Assembly (NCBI GenBank): GCA_031284315.1
Contig: JAITAB010000025.1
Span: 1-46,665, forward strand
From: Campylobacteraceae bacterium
GTDB taxonomy: Bacteria > Campylobacterota > Campylobacteria > Campylobacterales > Campylobacteraceae
Direction of reading: 5' to 3'
Length of the DNA stretch: 46,665 nt
The translations under genes were made by a program, and so were the position numbers. Each line of letters opens with the position of its first letter. Position 1 is the stretch's first letter. Positions 26,582 through 35,357 of the stretch are shown here, in pieces. A model generated the notes under the pieces. The model did no database searches and was not told the origin of the DNA. It saw nothing but the letters and a program-made list of their open reading frames with translations.

Positions 26582-28345
26582 ATGAAAGACGAAGTCAAGT
26601 CAAAATTTCTCACTTTTTTTATATTTATCACGATAGGTTTTATCGTATTTATAGCCACACTTTTATATTGGTCAAGTATAGATTTGCGCTCGCCGAACCT
26701 CCAGACAAGCGATGCGAAAATGTCGCTGAGAGGCTCTATTTTGAGCGCAGACAATTACATGCTCGCAAACAGCCAAAGACTTTATAAAGTTGTCGTTGAT
26801 ACAAGAAATATTGACCCTGAAAAAAAAGAGCTTTTTATTAAACTCTACTGTCTATACACAAACGACAGTGAAGCCAGAGTAAGAAAAATCATAAACAGCG
26901 AAGAGGGCAGCGTTACGATTTCGTATAGCATAGACTCCAAAAGCGCGGAACATTTGCAATCCCTTGCAGGCAAACTTTTAAAGCTCGGCGTTTTTAAAAG
27001 TTATACCAAACCAAACGGCATCGTCTTTTTGCACGGCATGGATATCATTCAAAGCGGCGAACTTAGAGTTTACCCGTATAAAGATACTCTTTCTCCCATA
27101 GTAGGATATGTGCGCAAAATAGAGCAGGATGCCATCACAAGACGAGAGGGCGTTAAAGGGATAGAACGCTTTTATGAAGACAAGCTCAGTTTTGCGCAGG
27201 ATTCTTACATAGTCGGTTACAGAGATGCGATAGACACTATCATTTTAAATAAAGAAGTAAGAGTTAAAGAGTCCATAAGCGGGCAGGATATTCAACTTTC
27301 CGTACCCTTAAAACTGCAAAAGATAATAGAGCGAAAACTTGACCTGCATAAAGTCCGCCTTGATGCCAAGGAGATTATCGCAGTTGTCATGAAGAGCGAT
27401 ACGGGCGATATTTTATCGCTTGCAAGTTCCAACAGATACGATGCAAATTCTCTAAAACAAAATGACTATCCGTTCTTAAACATACAGTCTGTGGAATATA
27501 TTTACGAGCCGGGTTCGGTCATAAAACCCATAGTTTATGCGCTGCTTTTAAAAAACGGCAAAATCACGCCCAAAGATATATTCAGAACTCATGGCGGCGA
27601 GTACAATATGGGAAAATACAATATCAAAGACGAGCATAAATTTCAATCCGAGTGGATAACCGCGCGCGATGCGATAGTTTACTCTTCAAATGTAGTCATG
27701 GCGCAGCTTGGGCAAAAGCTTGACGCCGCGCACTATTACGAAGGGTTGACGGCATTTGGTTTTGGCGAAAAATCCGGCATAGATTTGGCGCAGGAAAACA
27801 CGGGCGGGAAAATCTCCGCCAATCAATTCAAAAGCGAAATTACGCGCGCGGCAAATGCATACGGATATGGCATCAATGTAAACTTCATACAGCTTATAAA
27901 GGCTTTTAATGTCTTCAATAATAACGGCTTGATGATAAAACCGAAAATAGTCAGTTCCATCATAGACAGGAAAAACATCATACATGAGATAAAAAACGAA
28001 GAGCCTGTGAGAGTCATACCCGAACACATTGCAAATACGATACAAAAGACGCTTATAGACACGGTAAAAGAGGGAAGCGGCACAAGGGCTTTTGTGGAGG
28101 GCATAACGGTCGGCGGCAAAACAGGTACGGCGCAAATAGCGCAGGGAGGCGTTTATTATAAACGATACAACAGTTCGTTTATCGGTTTTGCGAATGATAA
28201 CATGGGCAACAAATACACCATAGGAGTTTTAGTTATAGAGCCAAACCGCGACTATTTCGGCGCTCAAAGCGCGGCGCCGATTTTTAAAGATATCGCGCTT
28301 GGCATGATAGAAGAGGGGAGATTATATTCTGATTTGACGCAATAA
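26582..28345 (+). CDS. ftsI: class B penicillin-binding protein FtsI (PBP3)
   Basis: 587 residues: one N-terminal anchor helix, a dimerisation/pedestal region opening with RGSILSADNYMLA, then the transpeptidase domain. Its three motifs are S-x-x-K in EPGSVIKP (~319), S-x-N in YSSNVV (~376) and KTG in GGKTGTAQ (~520). The overall sequence resembles H. pylori HP1556 as I remember it. It cross-links septal wall with FtsW and MurG encoded divergently. The ribosome binding site before ATG 26582 is weak. Confidence 0.9.
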   Translation: MKDEVKSKFLTFFIFITIGFIVFIATLLYWSSIDLRSPNLQTSDAKMSLRGSILSADNYMLANSQRLYKVVVDTRNIDPEKKELFIKLYCLYTNDSEARVRKIINSEEGSVTISYSIDSKSAEHLQSLAGKLLKLGVFKSYTKPNGIVFLHGMDIIQSGELRVYPYKDTLSPIVGYVRKIEQDAITRREGVKGIERFYEDKLSFAQDSYIVGYRDAIDTIILNKEVRVKESISGQDIQLSVPLKLQKIIERKLDLHKVRLDAKEIIAVVMKSDTGDILSLASSNRYDANSLKQNDYPFLNIQSVEYIYEPGSVIKPIVYALLLKNGKITPKDIFRTHGGEYNMGKYNIKDEHKFQSEWITARDAIVYSSNVVMAQLGQKLDAAHYYEGLTAFGFGEKSGIDLAQENTGGKISANQFKSEITRAANAYGYGINVNFIQLIKAFNVFNNNGLMIKPKIVSSIIDRKNIIHEIKNEEPVRVIPEHIANTIQKTLIDTVKEGSGTRAFVEGITVGGKTGTAQIAQGGVYYKRYNSSFIGFANDNMGNKYTIGVLVIEPNRDYFGAQSAAPIFKDIALGMIEEGRLYSDLTQ

Positions 28346-28391
28346 AGCTTATTTCTCCCGCTTTGGTGCGCTAAGGAGCGCGCCGTCATGA

Positions 28392-30938
28392 TTAAAATTC
28401 ATACTTTACATTTGCGAAAAATTGGCGTCCGAGCGAATATCCCTCATGTCCTCTTGAAACAAGAACGCCGTAGTATGCGTCGGATTCGTTTTTCTTGTTT
28501 AAAACATTTAAGATATCTACTCCTGCTTTGAATTTATTGTTTTTGATTTTAAAATTAACTGCCGCGGACATGTCAATGTTGAAAGTATCGCTGTAAGTTT
28601 TATCTTCAAATGCAACTGTGCGAATACCGTCAGGATCAGGATGTCCAAATCCGGAAAGCCGCGCTATGCCTTTCGCGCCCGACTGATATCTAAGCACTCC
28701 GCCCAAATCAAAATAGCCAAAATGCGCCGTATGCGTGTAAGTAACTACCCATGGTCTGTTAAAATCAGCGCTTCCTCTCATGTCCGCTATGGGTATCAAT
28801 TCGTTATTGTAAGTTATATGCGTCATAGATACCGTGCCTGCGACATCGTCAAAGTCAAATGTACTTACGGGGTCAAAACTGTCTGATTTTCTGCTTGATT
28901 TTGTCGCGGAAAGTTCTGAGTGGTGAGATCCCATGACACCCAAATCATATTTTTTTCTTACTGAGAGCGTAAGTCCCCAATAACTGCTCTCTCCGCTGTT
29001 GTCAAACTCTTTGTAAGTGTTGGTACTGCTTATCGGACGCACATTTCTAATCTGTTTTTTATATTGTCTATCCACAAATTTAGTCTCAAAAAGCGTATCA
29101 AAAAGATTTAGCGAAGCTCCGATATCGAGTTCATCAGAATACGGAGTTTCAAGGTTGCCAAGGTTATATTGCGGATTGGCGCTTGTACTTGGCTGGTCTA
29201 TCCATGGAGCTGTCGCATTGGCTCTATTTGACTGGTATGTTTTTATAGGCAAATGCGCGGCGTAAGCCAAAATCTGCGTGCCGTAATATCTATTATATCC
29301 GCCGTAAACATTTAACATGTCGTCGTTAAAAACATCGGCATTTGCAAAAAACCTCCATGCGATATCAATATTGTCGGCGATACTGTCTGTTGATATACGA
29401 AGTCCTGGACGCAGGGTAAATCCATTCGCAGTTGTTATATTGTCTTCAAGAAAAAACGCGCCGCCGCCGTAATCTTTGTGCCGTGTCTGGCGCATTCCGC
29501 TGACTGTTCTTAGGGCGTATTGCGAACCTTCCAAAATGCCGTCCTCTTTGTCTCCCGTTACAGTCGGGTCTTGTACTCCTGTATAAAATATAGTATATTT
29601 GCCTCTCACGGCGTCCAACTTGTTGTATTCGGCTTCAACGCCCGTTTTGATTTTATGCTTAAAACTTCCGCTCTCTATTTCGTCAAATTCAAAGCTTCCC
29701 TTATATCCGATGCTTTGTTTATCCTGCGTATAATCGCCGAACGCGCCCTCATATCCGCTGCTCCAATTCAGATAGCCGTTGCTAGGCCATGCCGTATTCC
29801 ATTGATTGAGATAATCCATGTCGGCATATCTTGAAACTTCGTTTTTCTGGTAATTTATGCTATTTTTTAATTTTCCGATTGCAAAATCATTCTCCATGTC
29901 GTACATAAGAGTGTATCCGCCGCCGACCATGCTAAAATCCGAATCCTTGTAAAGGGGCTGAAATAGTGTATGTTCATACGGCGCGTAAATACCCGTAAGG
30001 CTTGCTTTAAAGTCGTCAAGTCCGCTGGTGTTTACCTTGACAAGGAAGTTTTCATTTTCTCTGTATGTGTTTCTCATTTGATATGCGCCGTTTACTACAT
30101 AACTTGACCAAAGCGGGATTTTTGACTCTTTTTTGCCGTAGCTTAACATTAAGCCGAAACTGTCCGTTATCGGACCGTCCGCCGACAAAGTGTATTCGTA
30201 TTTTGTAAAATTTGGCTGCAATTCAGCCGAAGTCGTAGTATTTATGGCGTCTTTTTGCTCTTTTGTCCAGTGAAATTTTGTCAAATCATCGCTTGTGTAG
30301 CGGTAATTTGCAAATACATGCCACCTGTCGGTATTCGCGTCTCTTAACTTCGCGTCTATCACGCCGCCCGTAAATGCGCCGTACTCCGCCCCGATATTTT
30401 CCGTATAAACCGAAACCGTATCAATGAGATTTGTATCCAAAAAGAGCGATTGAGCCTCGCCTGTGGGCTGACCGCTTTGAGCAGTTGCGTAATTTATCGG
30501 CAGACCGCTTGGATATATATTGTTGTTATTGCTTACGCCGTTAATCAAAAAGTTGTTTTCATAGTGATTGCCGCCGTTTATGGATATTTTGGGAGGCGCT
30601 ATCTCCCCGCCTGTCGCGCTGTCTCTTGAAGTTTGGTCGTATTGTATATATGATTTGCCGCGCAGCAAATCCGTTACCGTATGCGTTGGCGAAGGCGCAT
30701 TTTGGATATACTCATTGTCTATAATAGTAGTTCCTTTGCCTGAGGCAGATTCATGTCCTACTACATTAATCATTTGAAGTTCTATTATCTCCGAACTGTT
30801 ACCTGTGTCATTTTCTTCCGCCCATGAAGCGCAGCACAAAAGCAGTATGCCGCATACGCAAAGTTTTGTCTCTTTTTTGACAATTTTGCATGTATTTTTA
30901 CTTAAACTTAAAAAACTCTCTCTTGTAACGAGGTGCAT
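28392..30938 (-). CDS. TonB-dependent outer-membrane receptor
   Basis: 848 residues. A signal peptide (core GILLLCCASW) follows an unusual ~27-residue N-terminal stretch. The plug domain contains TDLLRGKSYIQYDQ, ISINGGNHYENNFLINGVSNN and YGAFTGGVIDAKLRD; the rest is a beta-barrel ending in aromatic F, the usual outer-membrane assembly signal. It takes up a chelated nutrient powered by TonB. AAGGAG precedes ATG 30938, and a perfect Fur-type box lies 23 bp further up. It is the last gene after the ABC/DUF4857 genes. The ligand cannot be named from sequence. Confidence 0.92.
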   Translation of the reverse strand: MHLVTRESFLSLSKNTCKIVKKETKLCVCGILLLCCASWAEENDTGNSSEIIELQMINVVGHESASGKGTTIIDNEYIQNAPSPTHTVTDLLRGKSYIQYDQTSRDSATGGEIAPPKISINGGNHYENNFLINGVSNNNNIYPSGLPINYATAQSGQPTGEAQSLFLDTNLIDTVSVYTENIGAEYGAFTGGVIDAKLRDANTDRWHVFANYRYTSDDLTKFHWTKEQKDAINTTTSAELQPNFTKYEYTLSADGPITDSFGLMLSYGKKESKIPLWSSYVVNGAYQMRNTYRENENFLVKVNTSGLDDFKASLTGIYAPYEHTLFQPLYKDSDFSMVGGGYTLMYDMENDFAIGKLKNSINYQKNEVSRYADMDYLNQWNTAWPSNGYLNWSSGYEGAFGDYTQDKQSIGYKGSFEFDEIESGSFKHKIKTGVEAEYNKLDAVRGKYTIFYTGVQDPTVTGDKEDGILEGSQYALRTVSGMRQTRHKDYGGGAFFLEDNITTANGFTLRPGLRISTDSIADNIDIAWRFFANADVFNDDMLNVYGGYNRYYGTQILAYAAHLPIKTYQSNRANATAPWIDQPSTSANPQYNLGNLETPYSDELDIGASLNLFDTLFETKFVDRQYKKQIRNVRPISSTNTYKEFDNSGESSYWGLTLSVRKKYDLGVMGSHHSELSATKSSRKSDSFDPVSTFDFDDVAGTVSMTHITYNNELIPIADMRGSADFNRPWVVTYTHTAHFGYFDLGGVLRYQSGAKGIARLSGFGHPDPDGIRTVAFEDKTYSDTFNIDMSAAVNFKIKNNKFKAGVDILNVLNKKNESDAYYGVLVSRGHEGYSLGRQFFANVKYEF

Positions 30939-30960
30939 TTTATCTCCTTAATTATTGTTG

Positions 30961-30975
30961 TAATAATTATTATCA
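30961..30975. promoter_or_regulatory. Fur-type box before the TonB receptor
   Basis: TAATAATTATTATCA, the 7-1-7 pattern TGATAAT-N-ATTATCA with a single mismatch, in the 88-bp gap between the DUF4857-like gene and the receptor. Confidence 0.7.
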
Positions 30976-31026
30976 TTTATAAAAGAATGAAAAATATTTT
31001 TCATTCGACAAAAACCGCCATTCATA

Positions 31027-32292
31027 TCAACTTCTGCTTTTTTTACCGAGAGGAGAGAAAAAGACGGAAGCTATAAATCCCAAAATTCCCGTAAAACAAA
31101 TGGCAAATATCGTCAACGGGTCTAATCTTTTTTTCAGCGTCAAATTAATGCAAAAATATAAAATAAGCGCGAAAATGATGCCCAAAAGCGCAAATATAAA
31201 ATGCGGCGCGGGGTTAATTTCAAACAATATTTCATTGGAAAAATGAGAAAACTGTGTCAGCGAAAACGGCGATAAAAACGACAATCCATACGATATATAC
31301 TCTCGTTTTTGAGCAATTTCCTCAGGTATTTTTTCATCATATTCGCGGATTGTGTCAAAATTTTTATCCGCCGCGATAAAATGCGTAGTTGGATTTTCAA
31401 CCGACAAGTCTCTTTTTGCAAGAGTTTTGTAAAAGGGCGTAAAAATGACGCTTATGGAGTCCGCTTTTGGGTCGTAACCTTGTATCGGAAGCTTTTGCGC
31501 GCCGCCTTCGTACATGTTAAGATAAACGCTTTTTTCCGTAACGATGACGCCGTAAAAGATTTTTTTGTAATTCTCATCAACGCTCATGTAGAGGATTTTT
31601 TCGTCTGTCGTTATATTTACGCTTCTTATAAACGGCTCGCCCTCTATGATTTTTAGTTGAAATACCTTATTATCGTTATCCGCAAAAAACATTCCCTCGT
31701 CAAACGGCTTCAAATTGTAAGGATTTGACGCCGCTGATACAATCGGAAAAACTACGCCCGCATTTTTTAAAGCTTCGGTGAATATTTCCGATTTTTCCCG
31801 ATTTACTGTTTTATTTTCGCAATTGATAAATACCAATCTGTCGGGCTTTATGGAGAGGATATCGGATGGAATTTCCAAAGTCGTGCCAAGCGGCGCGCTT
31901 TCATACAAAATATAAAGCGGCAGTTTTTGCGCCAAAACGACTGAGGGTGATACTCTCGCGGATATTAAAGAGTCTGCGGCAAACTCGTAAGTGATATTTC
32001 CCTCGTCGGTTTCTATCGGAAAACCGCCCCATTTATTGATATTGCCCGAATATATAAACGGAAGCAGTTTTTGCGCCGCAAATTTGCTTAAAACGCCGCC
32101 TTTTTCGTCATGATATGTAAATTTGTCAGAGCTACTCTGCGTTAAAATAAACTCTTTTGTTATCGGGCTGAAAAAGCCGTTTGTGTAAAATCTATCCATC
32201 ACCATAGTTTTACTGTAAAAGTGCGGGATAAGCCATGAAAGCGATATAACGCAGAGTAAAAAGCAAGCTGTTTTTGGTATATCAAGCCTCAT
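31027..32292 (-). CDS. DUF4857-like membrane protein
   Basis: 421 residues: one N-terminal helix (CFLLCVISLSWLIPHFY), a ~330-residue periplasmic part, and two C-terminal helices (FIFALLGIIFALILYFCINL and LTIFAICFTGILGFIASVFF). Stretches such as LYILYESAPLGTTLEIPSDI, VNREKSEIFTEALKNAG and NPYNLKPFDEGMFF fit my memory of DUF4857 proteins, which in Bacteroidota sit beside the same kind of ABC genes. It overlaps the permease gene by 11 bp, so it is very likely a subunit or partner of that transporter. Its biochemical role is unknown. Confidence 0.65.
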   Translation of the reverse strand: MRLDIPKTACFLLCVISLSWLIPHFYSKTMVMDRFYTNGFFSPITKEFILTQSSSDKFTYHDEKGGVLSKFAAQKLLPFIYSGNINKWGGFPIETDEGNITYEFAADSLISARVSPSVVLAQKLPLYILYESAPLGTTLEIPSDILSIKPDRLVFINCENKTVNREKSEIFTEALKNAGVVFPIVSAASNPYNLKPFDEGMFFADNDNKVFQLKIIEGEPFIRSVNITTDEKILYMSVDENYKKIFYGVIVTEKSVYLNMYEGGAQKLPIQGYDPKADSISVIFTPFYKTLAKRDLSVENPTTHFIAADKNFDTIREYDEKIPEEIAQKREYISYGLSFLSPFSLTQFSHFSNEILFEINPAPHFIFALLGIIFALILYFCINLTLKKRLDPLTIFAICFTGILGFIASVFFSPLGKKSRS

Positions 32293-32971
32293 GTGCGCCC
32301 CCTTTTGTTTTTAAAGCCGCCGACTCAAAAGCAAAAAGCCAAAACAGGCTCGCAAGCAGATAAAGCCACAAATCTTTTTGGAAACTGAAAAATCCATGAC
32401 TTTCGGTCAGCAAACTCATAAAAACCGCCCACATGCCGCCGAATATGAATTTTTTCGCGATGGAAGGCTCGGCTATTACCGCCGCAGCCGCCAAATAGGA
32501 CACAAATCCCGCTATCGCCCATGGGATAATGGTCATGACCATATCAAATGAAAGTTCGCATGGAAAACGCATGATGAAAAACAGCGCGGCTAAAAACGCT
32601 ATCGCGGCAATGTATAAAAACAAATTTAAAACTATCCCGATTCCCATCATAGAGTAAATGGAAAAGCGGTAAGATACGGGCAAATGAAACATGAGTCTTA
32701 GCCGTTTTTCTTTGCATTCGGGCATAAACTGCGCATACGAAAACAAAATCCCGCCCGCGATAAATACCCATTGGAGTTTGTAAAAATATATATCCTGCTT
32801 AAATATCAGTTCAGCCCACAGCATCGTTGCGCCTTTGTGCGCTATGACGCCTTTGTATGAAATGTAAGCGTCTATAATGACTGCAAACGCCGCAAGAAAC
32901 GGTATCCAGAAAAATTTGCGCAATTTTATGCGCTCTTTCAGCAAAATTGCCCCGAAAATATTTTTATTCAT
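32282..32971 (-). CDS. ABC-2-like membrane permease
   Basis: 229 residues with about six hydrophobic helices and short loops, as in ABC-2-type permeases. ATG 32971 overlaps the ATPase stop as TGATG, so the two are translated together; a TTG one codon earlier is less likely. It has no signal peptide. Direction of transport cannot be read from sequence, but ABC-2 permeases are usually exporters. Confidence 0.75.
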   Translation of the reverse strand: MNKNIFGAILLKERIKLRKFFWIPFLAAFAVIIDAYISYKGVIAHKGATMLWAELIFKQDIYFYKLQWVFIAGGILFSYAQFMPECKEKRLRLMFHLPVSYRFSIYSMMGIGIVLNLFLYIAAIAFLAALFFIMRFPCELSFDMVMTIIPWAIAGFVSYLAAAAVIAEPSIAKKFIFGGMWAVFMSLLTESHGFFSFQKDLWLYLLASLFWLFAFESAALKTKGGAHEA

Positions 32972-33873
32972 CAATATCTCCCCGTAAGTCCGATAAACGC
33001 ATCTTCCAAATTCATATCGTTTTGAGTTATTTTTTTTATCGTTGAAGGCGGCGTTTGCCGCTTTGAAAGATAATCCCTGAACGCATTCGGACTTGCAAAA
33101 GTAAATATAAAAACTTTTCTTTTGTCGTACTCTATATTTAAAATCACTTCGTCCTTTTTCAAATGCTTTGCCTCTTCCAACGGCAGCGTATAAGAGTAGA
33201 AATTATTTAGTAGGCTTGTTTTTTCATCTTTGCTTATGATTTTACCCTCTTTTAAAATGACGGCTTCGTCTATAAAATTTTCCAGCTCCGAAATGATATG
33301 CGAAGTGAGTAAAACGGTCGTTTTGTAACTATCCACAAAATCTCTCAAAAATTCAAGAAAAAGCCGTCTGTATCCGACATCAAGCCCCATGGAGAAATCG
33401 TCCAAAATCAAAAGTTCAGGTCGTTGAGCCAAAACAAGCCCAAGCGTTACCTGCGAACGCTGCCCGCATGAAAGTTTTGAAATTTTGCGCGTTTTGGGAA
33501 CATTTAGCCTGCTTGTCAAATCATAATACAAATCTCTATCCCACCTCGCGTAATATGCGCGGTAATATTTTTCTATCTGCTCTACCGACATGAAATCATA
33601 TTGCGTAAAGCCCTCATGCACAAGCCCTATATCGGCTCTTACATGTGGGGGTATGGAAAAGCTCGGATGTCCAAAAACCGAACATTTGCCTGCATTTGGC
33701 CGTAAAAAGCCCATGAGTATGTTTATAATCGTGCTTTTGCCAGCGCCGTTTTTGCCAAGCAGCCCCACGATACCGCCATGTTTGACTTCAAAATTGATAT
33801 TATGTAAAACTTCGCTGTTTTTATACTTGAACGAGAGATTTTCACAAACAATTACATTTTGCGCATCTTGCAT
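32971..33873 (-). CDS. ABC transporter ATP-binding protein
   Basis: 300 residues. Walker A GKNGAGKST, signature LSCGQRSQVTLGL (Cys replaces the usual Gly), Walker B LLILDDFSMGLD and the switch His in LTSHIISELE are visible. Walker B ends in DD rather than DE, so the usual catalytic Glu is Asp. After residue ~220 comes a C-terminal extension of unknown role. It is the first gene of a four-gene run ending in the TonB receptor, with a Fur-type box 26 bp before its ATG. Confidence 0.88.
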   Translation of the reverse strand: MQDAQNVIVCENLSFKYKNSEVLHNINFEVKHGGIVGLLGKNGAGKSTIINILMGFLRPNAGKCSVFGHPSFSIPPHVRADIGLVHEGFTQYDFMSVEQIEKYYRAYYARWDRDLYYDLTSRLNVPKTRKISKLSCGQRSQVTLGLVLAQRPELLILDDFSMGLDVGYRRLFLEFLRDFVDSYKTTVLLTSHIISELENFIDEAVILKEGKIISKDEKTSLLNNFYSYTLPLEEAKHLKKDEVILNIEYDKRKVFIFTFASPNAFRDYLSKRQTPPSTIKKITQNDMNLEDAFIGLTGRY

Positions 33874-33898
33874 CGCTTCTTGCCTTTTATAATAAAAT

Positions 33899-33913
33899 GT
33901 ACAATCATTATCA
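33899..33913. promoter_or_regulatory. Fur-type box before the ABC operon
   Basis: On the minus strand TGATAATGATTGTAC: a perfect TGATAAT half and a diverged second half. It overlaps the expected promoter, with TATTAT between it and the start codon. Confidence 0.6.
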
Positions 33914-34063
33914 ATAATTCGCGTGAAAAAATAACATAATAAAGCTTAAAGTATAGCTACATGCCACAAAAATAAGTCCGACAATATAGAGGTTTTCAAA
34001 TAGTCATTATGAATATTTAATTTTATCCAACCCAATCGCATGAACACTTGTAATGTAAAGTTT

Positions 34064-35039
34064 GTCGGTATAAATAGAAATTATTTCATAAGTCTAGACG
34101 AGCTGATTGTGTGAACACATTAGTTTCATCTACAAAAGTAGAAATTAATTTGAGAGTCTAGACAGAAGAACAAAAAATTATAGAAGCTGATAATCTACAA
34201 AAGTAGAAATTAATTTGAGAGTCTAGACCTATCATTACCCTTGATAGTTGCACAAAATCTACGAAAGTAGAAATTAATTTGAGAGTCTAGACTAAACGGA
34301 TTTGTATCCTGTTCAAACGGGTCTAGACGGAGCAGAGATACAAACCCAACCTTACGAATCTACGAAAGTAGAAATTAATTTGAGAGTCTAGACCCTTCCA
34401 GAAGTACAGGAAATTATAAAAATCTACGAAAGTAGAAATTAATTTGAGAGTCTAGACCCCCGACAACGCCGTCAGTTATCTCATATCTACGAAAGTAGAA
34501 ATTAATTTGAGAGTCTAGACTGAAACCTTTTCAGCTTATCTTAATAATATCTACAAAAGTAGAAATTAATTTGAGAGTCTAGACCTTAATTTGTATGCTA
34601 TCAGCCACAACAATCTACAACAGTAGAAATTAATTTGAGAGTCTAGACCTAAAAGTGTAAACACCAAAAACAACATATCTACAACAGTAGAAATTAATTT
34701 GAGAGTCTAGACTCTTCATCTTTGCCGATAATCGCATAAGTATCTACAACAGTAGAAATTAATTTGAGAGTCTAGACGAAAATGAGAGCGCAGTAAAAAT
34801 CTATTTATCTACAACAGTAGAAATTAATTTGAGAGTCTAGACACATCAATATGCCGATAGACTATATATTTATCTACAACAGTAGAAATTAATTTGAGAG
34901 TCTAGACTGATATAGAAAACGACCAGAGTGCTTTTTAATCTACAACAGTAGAAATTAATTTGAGAGTCTAGACCAAACTTTACAGGGTGTTTAAGTATTG
35001 TTTATCTACAACAGTAGAAATTAATTTGAGAGTCTAGAC
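34064..35039 (-). CRISPR. type V-A (Cas12a-type) CRISPR array, no cas genes nearby
   Basis: Fourteen full 36-bp repeats, one 8-bp repeat remnant (34321-34328), one decayed terminal repeat (34064-34099) and 15 spacers of 27-30 bp. Read on the minus strand, each repeat starts GTCTAGAC, continues TCTCAAATT and ends AATTTCTACTGTTGTAGAT, which is the Cas12a crRNA handle. Full repeats start at 34128, 34193, 34257, 34358, 34422, 34485, 34549, 34613, 34677, 34742, 34807, 34872, 34938 and 35004. Handle orientation and the decayed copy at the left both put the leader at the right end. No cas12a, cas1, cas2 or cas4 is in the window. By eye, no spacer matches other sequence here. Confidence 0.97.
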
Positions 35040-35051
35040 TCTACACATGAA

Positions 35052-35080
35052 AATATAGCACAAAAGAGGCGATATTTCAA
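35052..35080 (-). promoter_or_regulatory. promoter of the CRISPR array
   Basis: Minus strand TTGAAA (35075-35080), 17 bp, then TATATT (35052-35057). The predicted start is about 35045, only ~6 bp before the first repeat. Confidence 0.6.
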
Positions 35081-35357
35081 TATGTTTTTCACTTTTTTTT
35101 GAAAACATATTTATCCCCCTTCATAAATAATACATTTGATATTGATATGTTAAAGAACCGATGGCGTCATCATATAATACGATTTATTAAAACAAACATA
35201 AAAAAATTAAGACTCACCTTTGCGGTTCATCATTCGTTGCCCAAGAGGCTTCATGATTACATTGCCCGACAAATATGCAGCTCTTGGCTAAGTTATTCTT
35301 CTATTTTATGGAATAGTCTAATCCGCCCGCCGCCATCGTCATTTTTACCAAATCCCA
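35081..35357. other. leader-side intergenic stretch
   Basis: AT-rich near the array, with no convincing gene. Short minus-strand frames (for example 21 residues starting near 35357, overlapping the lipoprotein stop as TAATG) and a plus-strand frame from 35099 have no recognisable content. It may include further decayed coding sequence. Confidence 0.4.

Noticed and set aside
34778-34806. Possible self-match of a spacer to 2640-2665 (shared GAGAGCGCAG)
   Set aside because: Only 10 bases agree, which is expected by chance.
34064-35039. Idea that the array is type I/II/III
   Set aside because: The AATTTCTAC...GTAGAT handle at the repeat 3' end is specific to Cas12a-type (V-A) repeats, and 27-30 bp spacers fit.
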